Shown here: one piece after another, positions 1 through 4,823 of the stretch
Layout: each line of letters opens with the position of its first letter
How positions within the stretch are numbered: position 1 is the first letter of the stretch
Assembly (NCBI GenBank): GCA_030587605.1
Contig: JAUQYT010000065.1
Span: 1-7,491 of the forward strand
Direction of reading: 5' to 3'
DNA: 7,491 nt
Source of the DNA: Candidatus Njordarchaeum guaymasense
GTDB lineage: Archaea; Asgardarchaeota; Njordarchaeia; Njordarchaeales; Njordarchaeaceae
Program-made: the position numbers and the translations under genes
Notes under the pieces: model-generated
Told to the model about the DNA's origin: nothing
What the model saw: the letters and a program-made list of their open reading frames with translations, nothing else
The model's database searches: none

Positions 1-1
1 A

Positions 2-55
2 TATCAACAACATAAATTGGAAGATTTAAGCGTAAAGCTATACTCCTCTGACTAG
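2..55 (+). CDS. C-terminal end of an upstream gene (partial)
   Basis: Seventeen codons are open from the window edge to a TAG at 53-55; the other two plus frames close by position 29. The SD sequence of the next gene (AAGGAGG, 56-62) begins directly after this stop. The same stop-then-SD arrangement occurs at two other junctions in the window, which suggests this is a real gene end in the same operon. The tail is hydrophilic (ends KLYSSD), and its product cannot be identified from so few residues. A larger FtsX-type permease or an accessory subunit of the same ABC system would be the natural guess. It shares its frame with the following permease ORF, so the TAG is an in-frame break. Confidence 0.4.
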   Translation, partial: YQQHKLEDLSVKLYSSD

Positions 56-73
56 AAGGAGGACTGCGTCAAA

Positions 74-616
74 TTGGTGAAGGCCGGTGTAAGGATACTG
101 TTCAAGTCATTTCGCTTAGCTTGGCGGGCGCAGAAAAGATTCTGGGCATTCATCGTGATCTACGGCTTCCTCATAGGCATGGTGACTTATCTTCTTCTGT
201 CTGCGAACACGATTTCGATCTTAATGGCAGTTCTAGGCGGGATAGTGGTGGCAACCCTCTATGGGTTTCTCTTGACAACCTTTAGGAAAACTGAGATTGC
301 AACAATGAAGTGCATAGGGTGGTCGAATGGCAACATAAGAATACTGATAGTTGGCGAGATACTCCTAATCTCATGCCTCGCGTTCCTCCTGTTTGTGGAA
401 GTCGGAATTCACTTATCGGGACTTTCGTTTTATCTTTCAGGAGATCCAACGAAACCCGTATTCTTCATTCCAAGCTACATACAACAGATTTTCATTGCCA
501 GAGACAAGTTACTAATATCGTTCTTTGTTATAGTGTTAGCCCAGATTCCTGGCGTATTGCTGGCGTACTACAGAATCCTCGCTGTGAAGCCGATGGAGGC
601 TCTTCGGATGCCTTAA
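74..616 (+). CDS. Short FtsX-like ABC permease subunit
   Basis: A 180-aa integral membrane protein related to the FtsX domain of MacB/LolC/LolE-type permeases. Hydrophobic segments lie near residues 24-42, 47-70, 90-113 and 147-166. The cytoplasmic stretch after the second helix (RKTEIATMKCIGWSNGNIR, 71-89) matches the FtsX coupling region (usually like 'REIGILKAIG'), and the C-terminus AVKPMEALRMP has the 'P.EAL' ending typical of these permeases. Family members usually have 350-420 residues with a large extracellular domain after helix 1; here helix 1 is joined to helix 2 by only a few residues, so that domain is absent. The TTG at 74 lies 11 nt after AAGGAGG (56-62); the adjacent GTG at 77 is the alternative. 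The ATPase gene follows 21 nt downstream. The protein probably needs a second permease, perhaps encoded just upstream of the window. The family assignment is good; the transported substrate is unknown. Confidence 0.75.
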   Translation: MVKAGVRILFKSFRLAWRAQKRFWAFIVIYGFLIGMVTYLLLSANTISILMAVLGGIVVATLYGFLLTTFRKTEIATMKCIGWSNGNIRILIVGEILLISCLAFLLFVEVGIHLSGLSFYLSGDPTKPVFFIPSYIQQIFIARDKLLISFFVIVLAQIPGVLLAYYRILAVKPMEALRMP

Positions 617-637
617 ATTAAAGGAGGTTCAGGGAAA

Positions 638-1339
638 ATGTCCTCAAGAAAGTCATCCTCGTATGGTGTGATTATAACTAAAGATGCCTCTAAGGAGTAT
701 CATCGGGGCCGTGAAGTAGTTGTAGCCATAAAGAACGCTAACCTAGAAATAAAGGAAGGAGAATTCCTAGCCGTCGTTGGTCCAAGCGGTTGTGGTAAAA
801 CAACTCTTTTGAATCTCCTTAGCGGACTAGATTCGCCTTCGAGCGGCAAGGTCATACTCGATGGCATCGATACGACAGTGATCGACGAGAGACTGTTTCC
901 CAAGCTGCGCAGGGAAAAAGTTGGCTTCGTATTCCAAGATTTCAACCTAGTCCAGGATATGACAGCCATGGAGAACGTCATGGCTCCACTATTGCCAACC
1001 GACATGAAGACAAAGGATATTGAGAAGAAGGCTATAGACATGTTGAGGGCTGTCGACTTACTTGAAAGAAAGGACCATAGGGCGAGAGAGTTGTCTGGTG
1101 GAGAGATGCAAAGAGTAGCTATCGCAAGAGCCCTCGTAAACAATCCTAAAGTGATATTCGCTGATGAGCCAACTGGAAACCTTGATACCAAGACTGGCAA
1201 GGACATAATGGAGCTTTTGAAGAGGCTTAATGAGGAGCAAGGAACGACGGTGGTTCTCGTTACTCACAATGAAGAAATGAAGCAATATGCTAGTCGAGTG
1301 ATTCATCTGCGCGACGGCAAGATAGAAAAGGGAGCATAG
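638..1339 (+). CDS. ABC transporter ATP-binding protein, LolD/MacB type
   Basis: A complete 233-aa ABC ATPase that would power the preceding FtsX-like permease at the inner face of the membrane. It has Walker A GPSGCGKTT (48-56), Q-loop glutamine in FVFQDFNLV (Q100), signature LSGGEMQR (152-159), Walker B VIFADEP (172-178), the D-loop after GNLD, and the H-switch histidine in VTHNEE (H210). The 'FVFQDFNL' and 'ADEPTGNLDTKTG' strings are hallmarks of the LolD/MacB/FtsE/SalX subfamily, which pairs with FtsX-fold permeases in lipoprotein or peptide export, or in mechanotransmission rather than solute uptake. The ATG at 638 is 10 nt after AAGGAGG (621-627), and the gene lies 21 nt behind the permease stop, so the two are co-transcribed. 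All catalytic residues are intact. A likely terminator follows at 1353-1398. The subfamily is certain; the substrate is not. Confidence 0.93.
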   Translation: MSSRKSSSYGVIITKDASKEYHRGREVVVAIKNANLEIKEGEFLAVVGPSGCGKTTLLNLLSGLDSPSSGKVILDGIDTTVIDERLFPKLRREKVGFVFQDFNLVQDMTAMENVMAPLLPTDMKTKDIEKKAIDMLRAVDLLERKDHRARELSGGEMQRVAIARALVNNPKVIFADEPTGNLDTKTGKDIMELLKRLNEEQGTTVVLVTHNEEMKQYASRVIHLRDGKIEKGA

Positions 1340-1352
1340 AGGTTGCACCGCA

Positions 1353-1398
1353 AGGGAATTCCAGAGCGGATGGTATTCCCTCGTCTCTCTTTTTCTTT
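1353..1398 (+). terminator. Hairpin plus T-tract terminator after the ABC operon
   Basis: AGGGAAT (1353-1359) pairs with ATTCCCT (1375-1381). The stem continues inwards as TCC (1360-1362) with GGA (1368-1370) around the loop AGAGC, leaving a four-base bulge. A pyrimidine/T-rich tract (1382-1398) follows at once. It lies 13 nt behind the ATPase stop and before the convergent regulator gene. The pairing is read directly; function as a terminator is inferred. Confidence 0.6.
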
Positions 1399-1405
1399 GA
1401 AGGTT

Positions 1406-2458
1406 CTAAGCTGTGGCAGCGGTATGAGTTGATGCCATGTAGCCATAGTACTTGTGTCCAGACAGTACGCCACTTCGTCGCAGGAGATTAAACGCCTTCC
1501 TAACTTCGAAGGTGTCGACATTTCGGTTACCTGTTTTCCTCGCTATGAAGTCCCATACTTCGTGCTCGTCAACGGATCTTTCATCGAATGATAGACCAAA
1601 GAAGCTTCTTTCTCCGTAGTTCCCGTTAACATTACCATAACTGCTACCATTGCCATTGTGGCAGCTCGTGTTATTGCGGGCACGCAGGCAATCTATGGTT
1701 AATCTTACGTAGAGGTTTATGCGATTTAATTGGTCAAGCTTCCTCAGTATTTTTGTTCCCTTCTCGGTTAGCTCATGATATATATGGAATGAGTTCGTGG
1801 AAGCAGGGAGACTTTCTGAATGCTCGACTAGATTCATTCTTTTGAGCTCGGACAGCCTTGAGTATACGCTGTTGAGCCTTTGCCTCATTATCAATGAGAT
1901 CTCTTCTGGTGAGAGTGGTCCTTTGGTTATCATTAGACAAAGAAGTCGCTTATGGTATGCGGGAAGATTTTTTATTTCCTCGGTTCTTAGATTCGACTTG
2001 GCCTTATAGGTTGTTCTCAGAGTGCGTACCAGTCCAAGTGACTTCAAGTGCTCTACCTGTTCCCAGCATGCTCGCCGCGATATACCCAGTTCCTTCATGA
2101 GTTGCTCATTTGTCTTCGGTTCCTTCAGAGCATAGAGATAGTGTATCTTGCTGAACAGGCTTAACTCGCAACCTGCCTCGTCAACCATTTCAACGACTGA
2201 GAGTCCTGTAGGGGTCAGCAGGAACGCGTCACCGTTCTGAATAATAAAATTAGCATTCGCAAGGGTTCGAATATACCTCTGCTTGAATTTCGAAGTGTAG
2301 GCGGGATTGAAGCCCACATTTTGGATCAATAAATCACCGCTAAGAGGTCCACCGTCGTACAACGCCTTCACAACAGCGCATCTGATTCCGCTAAAGAAAA
2401 TCCGACTCGCCATGTCCACAACGTTTTCCATTGACGTAACAGATCTCACCACTCCCAT
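1406..2458 (-). CDS. Multi-winged-helix transcriptional regulator
   Basis: A 350-aa soluble protein with repeated winged helix-turn-helix (wHTH) modules. Module 1 is about residues 26-92 and ends in 'LTPTGLSVVE'. Module 2 is about 103-150 (TNEQLMKELGISRRACWEQV followed by 'LKSLGLV'). Module 3 is about 167-240 (LSPEEISLIMRQRLNSVYSR, 'LKRMNLVEHS', then a wing and 'ELTEKGTKIL'). A low-complexity Asn/Gly/Ser linker (262-283) leads to a C-terminal segment (295-340) that may be a fourth, degenerate helical module ('DTFEVRKAFNLLRRSGVLSG'). The 'L..LGLV' and 'LT..G..IL' patterns are typical of archaeal wHTH regulators. No ligand-binding or kinase domain is visible, so it may act as a DNA-binding scaffold or repressor. 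The ATG at 2458 has no clear SD, but the TATA box predicts a leader of about 25 nt; Met10 is an alternative start. It is convergent with the ABC operon and divergent from the zinc-ribbon gene. The target genes are unknown. Confidence 0.72.
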   Translation of the reverse strand: MGVVRSVTSMENVVDMASRIFFSGIRCAVVKALYDGGPLSGDLLIQNVGFNPAYTSKFKQRYIRTLANANFIIQNGDAFLLTPTGLSVVEMVDEAGCELSLFSKIHYLYALKEPKTNEQLMKELGISRRACWEQVEHLKSLGLVRTLRTTYKAKSNLRTEEIKNLPAYHKRLLCLMITKGPLSPEEISLIMRQRLNSVYSRLSELKRMNLVEHSESLPASTNSFHIYHELTEKGTKILRKLDQLNRINLYVRLTIDCLRARNNTSCHNGNGSSYGNVNGNYGERSFFGLSFDERSVDEHEVWDFIARKTGNRNVDTFEVRKAFNLLRRSGVLSGHKYYGYMASTHTAATA

Positions 2459-2506
2459 ATTCGAAAATTAGCCCCGATTGGCGCATTGATCTGAAATTAT
2501 AACTAG

Positions 2507-2516
2507 TATATAAAAG
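2507..2516 (-). promoter_or_regulatory. TATA box of the winged-helix regulator gene
   Basis: On the minus strand this reads CTTTTATATA, a close match to the archaeal box A. A start site about 25 nt downstream would fall near 2480-2486, giving a leader of about 25 nt before the ATG at 2458. That spacing favours the minus strand. The plus-strand reading TATATAAAAG could also serve the zinc-ribbon gene, but would give a leader of about 140 nt. Confidence 0.6.
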
Positions 2517-2517
2517 C

Positions 2518-2534
2518 TACTACTCACAGTAGTA
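2518..2534. promoter_or_regulatory. Perfect 7-3-7 palindrome beside the TATA box (operator candidate)
   Basis: TACTACT (2518-2524), spacer CAC, AGTAGTA (2528-2534) form perfect dyad symmetry. The element starts one base upstream (minus-strand sense) of the regulator's TATA box, over the region where TFB would bind. A dimeric winged-helix protein bound here would block or help recruit the transcription machinery, so autoregulation is plausible. The symmetry is seen; the role is inferred. Confidence 0.5.
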
Positions 2535-2637
2535 TTTTCAGCGTAACTGCTAATTGAAACAAAATCTTATCTTACCATTTTAGAACAACGATATGGTACG
2601 AGAAGACATACGTGTCACGGATTGGTTAGGCCTCACA

Positions 2638-2655
2638 ACGGTACGGTCTCACCGT
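2638..2655. repeat. ACGGT direct and inverted repeats before the zinc-ribbon gene
   Basis: ACGGT occurs twice in tandem (2638-2642 and 2643-2647), followed after CTC by its reverse complement ACCGT (2651-2655). The second and third copies form a 5-3-5 dyad that lies 13 nt before the SD. It could be a regulator site or a small leader hairpin. The short arms keep confidence low. Confidence 0.3.
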
Positions 2656-2680
2656 CCATCAAAACAAAAGGAGAGTTCAT

Positions 2681-3025
2681 GTGTTGGATTTGGACGAGCT
2701 ACCTGATGTCGTCTACGCGCCACTAGGAACTAGAGGAATGCAGCCTCTTAACTTGAAAGAGTGCCCAAGATGCGGGAACGACGTCGTTGAGAAACTGCAG
2801 CTCTTAAGTAAGAGAAAGGGTTCGAGAGAAAACACTGGGGCTACTTCAGAGTCCTGGAGCACAACCACCGACGAATATGGGATCAAATGCGGCAAGTGCG
2901 GTTACAATTTCAGAATAAAGTGCCAAAACGTTTTTGGCGGATCAGGAGGAAAAGAGAGGGTTGTCACCTTCGTACAGATAACTACAGAGGACGGGGAGAA
3001 CGAAGGGTGGATAGGCAACTTCTAG
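2681..3025 (+). CDS. Zinc-ribbon protein of unknown function
   Basis: A small 114-aa soluble protein not recognised as any characterised family. It has two CxxC pairs, C28-P-R-C31 and C70-G-K-C73, each followed by glycine (CPRCG, CGKCG), as in a single zinc ribbon whose two knuckles are joined by an unusually long linker. The linker holds a basic patch (KRKGSRE, 44-50) and a Ser/Thr-rich stretch (53-63). A fifth cysteine is at 81. The N-terminus is acidic (LDLDELPD) and the C-terminus ends in an acidic-aromatic tail (EDGENEGWIGNF). The GTG at 2681 is 6 nt after AGGAGA (2669-2674); the ATG two bases earlier is out of frame. The gap between the pairs (38 residues) exceeds that of TFS/RPB9 ribbons, and the QRSADE-type motif is missing, so it is not TFS. 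A nucleic-acid or protein adaptor role is a guess. The gene stands alone. Confidence 0.65.
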   Translation: MLDLDELPDVVYAPLGTRGMQPLNLKECPRCGNDVVEKLQLLSKRKGSRENTGATSESWSTTTDEYGIKCGKCGYNFRIKCQNVFGGSGGKERVVTFVQITTEDGENEGWIGNF

Positions 3026-3218
3026 ATTTTCCATCCAAGTAGCTATGTCGCCTTTTCGGTAACTCTCATCGAGAACTGTGATAAAATTGATGTTGCTTGG
3101 CTAAGAGCTACCTTTTTACACCAATGCTTTCTGGACACTGAGTCGAAACCCTCTAAAAACTAGCCGACACATTCGGAAATCTGTGGGCTCTATGTAAGTC
3201 ACCGTAAAAGCATCAAAT

Positions 3219-3227
3219 CTTAAATAG
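3219..3227 (+). promoter_or_regulatory. TATA box of the flavoprotein / Fe-S operon
   Basis: CTTAAATAG, preceded by an A-rich BRE-like stretch (TCAAAT, 3213-3218), resembles an archaeal promoter. Initiation about 25 nt downstream would be near 3248-3252, giving a leader of about 65-70 nt before the ATG at 3318. No better TATA-like element is seen between 3026 and the gene. Confidence 0.55.
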
Positions 3228-3233
3228 TAAGCG

Positions 3234-3297
3234 GACTCTCGTTTTAACGTTCTATCTTGAGGATATTGTTATTCAATCTATGTTGAGAGTCAACGAG
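3234..3297 (+). promoter_or_regulatory. Overlapping inverted repeats in the flavoprotein leader
   Basis: Three complementary pairings share bases. GACTCTC (3234-3240) pairs with GAGAGTC (3285-3291), CTCGTT (3238-3243) with AACGAG (3292-3297), and GTTGA (3282-3286) with TCAAC (3290-3294) across GAG. The local 5-3-5 dyad ends 9 nt before the SD GGAGG (3304-3308). The 5' arms lie between the TATA box and the expected start site, so the long pairings may exist only in DNA or in longer transcripts. Regulatory function is inferred. Confidence 0.4.
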
Positions 3298-3317
3298 AAT
3301 TTCGGAGGAAGAGATGT

Positions 3318-4808
3318 ATGAGTAAGAAGCAGGAATACAATAAAGTGACACCTCAAATCGTCAAGCGGATTGCAGGCGTTGTAAGTGAGAAATACGTTAC
3401 AACGAGCAAGCCAATCCTGTACTCTTATGTCTCAAAGGGCATCATGGGACTTGAGTCGTGCGTCGCTGACTGCGTAGTCAGACCGAAGAGTGTCGAAGAG
3501 GTTCAAGGAGTTCTTAAGATCGCCACCGAAGAGTCAATTCCTGTTACACCGGCATCAGGCGGACTTAGTGGTGGATTTGCGTGCCCAACCATAGAGCCCG
3601 GAGGGATCCTCATGGATCTCGGTGAGATGAACAAGATAATCGAAGTCGACACCGACGCCAGATACATAGTTGTCGAGCCGGGTGTCAGATCTGGTGAAGT
3701 TTGGGCTTACATGAAGAAGAAGTACCCGGGTTGGGCTCCTCCAGTGCCAGACGGAGCACCCCCAGCAGCCACAATTCTAGGAGACGCTATAGAACGAGGC
3801 TTTAGCTTGGTTACAGGTAGGTATGGACCTCAAGCCGACACAGTCATGGGCATGGAGGTAGTCTTGGCGACAGGAGACGTCATAAGAACAGGTAGCTGGG
3901 CCTTGCCCGGTGCCAAGCCATTTTACAAGTGGGGTATCGGACCTGACATTGGCGGACTTTTCTTAGGATCTCAAGGGACCATGGGAGTCATAACAAAGTG
4001 CGCCATCAAGATAATGCCACACTTAGAGCACAAGACGGTAGTCGCATACGGGATGGATAATCCCTACGACATGCAGGATCTGACTCTTGAGGTGTCCAAG
4101 TACGAGATGGGAATAGCAGACCACTGTGTGATGGTTCAAGGAGGAAACTGGCCTCTTATTATGACTAGGTGGCCGAAAGAGAGAGTCCCCAATGATTATG
4201 AAGCCTACGAGAAAATGGGGATTTCGAAGTGGTGGATGAACTTCGAAGTCTGGGCTTGGACTAAGGAAGAGTTGGACTACACTGTCAAGAAGATCGACGA
4301 GGTTGCTAAGAGCTACGAGCAGAGAACTGGGCATCAGACCCCGCAGTGGAAACTTCACCCGAAGCAGATAGCCTCAAGGCTTCTGAAGCCAAACAAAATT
4401 GCCATACCATACGCGCTGTGGAACGCAGGATTCCTCTTCATAACTTGGTACACACCGTGGAAGGGCTGTGCCGAGTTCAGCGAGATCTATTGCCAGAAAA
4501 TGCAAGACTATGGGTTCCCGCCAGTAATGTGGGTTGCTTCAATCGACCACGCTCGTGAGGCTATATGTATGCCGATTGTTTGTTACGATGCTACAAGCAA
4601 AGAGTCAATAGAGAACGTAACGAAACTGAACAGAGAGACAACTGAGATCTTCCTAGACAAGGGCTGGTTAAACTACAGACCGGATCCATTTGTCCACGCA
4701 CCTTTGACTTTCGCCAAGGCAAAGGAGTATTACAGTCTCCTAAGGAAGATCAAGAAGCTACTCGATCCAAAGGGGATCTTGCATCCAGGCAGACTAGGCC
4801 TACCATAA
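3318..4808 (+). CDS. FAD-linked dehydrogenase, VAO/4-cresol dehydrogenase type
   Basis: A 496-aa flavoprotein of the VAO/PCMH fold that would oxidise an organic substrate and hand electrons to the iron-sulfur protein encoded next. The PCMH-type FAD domain spans about 50-235: glycine-rich loop PVTPASGGLSGG (75-86), 'ILMDLGEMNKIIEVD' (97-111), 'VVEPGV' (118-123), 'ILGDAIERG' (153-161), 'GMEVVLATGDVIRTG' (178-192) and 'GPDIGGLFLGSQGTMGVITK' (208-227). Several of these strings recall vanillyl-alcohol oxidase and 4-cresol dehydrogenase ('GMEVVL..G...RTG', 'GP...GLF') more than GlcD. The C-terminal substrate domain has a Tyr-Arg pair (Y453-R454), as in phenol-oxidising members, and ends DPKGILHPG (483-491). 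The glycine-rich loop and 'LGSQGT' also fit GlcD-type lactate/glycolate dehydrogenases, so the substrate is open. No signal peptide or membrane helix is seen. The ATG at 3318 is 9 nt after GGAGG; the next gene follows almost directly. Confidence 0.8.
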   Translation: MSKKQEYNKVTPQIVKRIAGVVSEKYVTTSKPILYSYVSKGIMGLESCVADCVVRPKSVEEVQGVLKIATEESIPVTPASGGLSGGFACPTIEPGGILMDLGEMNKIIEVDTDARYIVVEPGVRSGEVWAYMKKKYPGWAPPVPDGAPPAATILGDAIERGFSLVTGRYGPQADTVMGMEVVLATGDVIRTGSWALPGAKPFYKWGIGPDIGGLFLGSQGTMGVITKCAIKIMPHLEHKTVVAYGMDNPYDMQDLTLEVSKYEMGIADHCVMVQGGNWPLIMTRWPKERVPNDYEAYEKMGISKWWMNFEVWAWTKEELDYTVKKIDEVAKSYEQRTGHQTPQWKLHPKQIASRLLKPNKIAIPYALWNAGFLFITWYTPWKGCAEFSEIYCQKMQDYGFPPVMWVASIDHAREAICMPIVCYDATSKESIENVTKLNRETTEIFLDKGWLNYRPDPFVHAPLTFAKAKEYYSLLRKIKKLLDPKGILHPGRLGLP

Positions 4809-4814
4809 AGGAGG
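4809..4814 (+). promoter_or_regulatory. SD that decides the start of the Fe-S gene
   Basis: AGGAGG lies directly behind the TAA of the flavoprotein gene. The ATG at 4818 would be only 3 nt away, whereas the in-frame ATG at 4824 is 9 nt away, matching the 6-11 nt spacing of the other genes in the window. The start is therefore set at 4824. Confidence 0.6.
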
Positions 4815-4823
4815 TTCATGAAT

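Larger units (their letters stand above)
3026..3317 (+). other. 292-nt intergenic region with promoter and structured leader
   Basis: The first half shows no coding potential. A short T-run (CTTTTTAC, 3111-3118) follows AGCTAC (3106-3111), which is complementary to GTAGCT (3039-3044) some 60 nt earlier; this is at most a weak terminator for the zinc-ribbon gene. The second half carries the TATA box at 3219-3227 and the inverted repeats of the flavoprotein leader. No tRNA, snoRNA box pair or small gene with an SD was recognised. Confidence 0.5.

Noticed and set aside
53..55. Pyrrolysine or other amber recoding
   Set aside because: TAG is the stop codon of most complete genes in this window, so it is used as an ordinary stop.
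700..1206. Long minus-strand open frame opposite the ABC ATPase
   Set aside because: It lies wholly inside a well-supported ATPase gene with all motifs; no SD and no recognisable protein.
2507..2516. TATATAAAAG on the plus strand as promoter of the zinc-ribbon gene
   Set aside because: It would leave a leader of about 140 nt, whereas the minus-strand reading gives normal spacing for the regulator. A dual role is not excluded, but no evidence favours it.
2590..2622. Short hairpins GACA-TACG-TGTC and CGTG-T-CACG in the divergent gap
   Set aside because: Arms of four bases are expected by chance and the two structures overlap.
2679..2681. ATG as start of the zinc-ribbon gene
   Set aside because: It is out of frame with the CxxC-encoding frame; the GTG at 2681 has correct SD spacing.
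3039..3118. GTAGCT...AGCTAC pairing followed by a T-run as a terminator
   Set aside because: Six base pairs around a 60-nt loop are too weak to list as a separate terminator.
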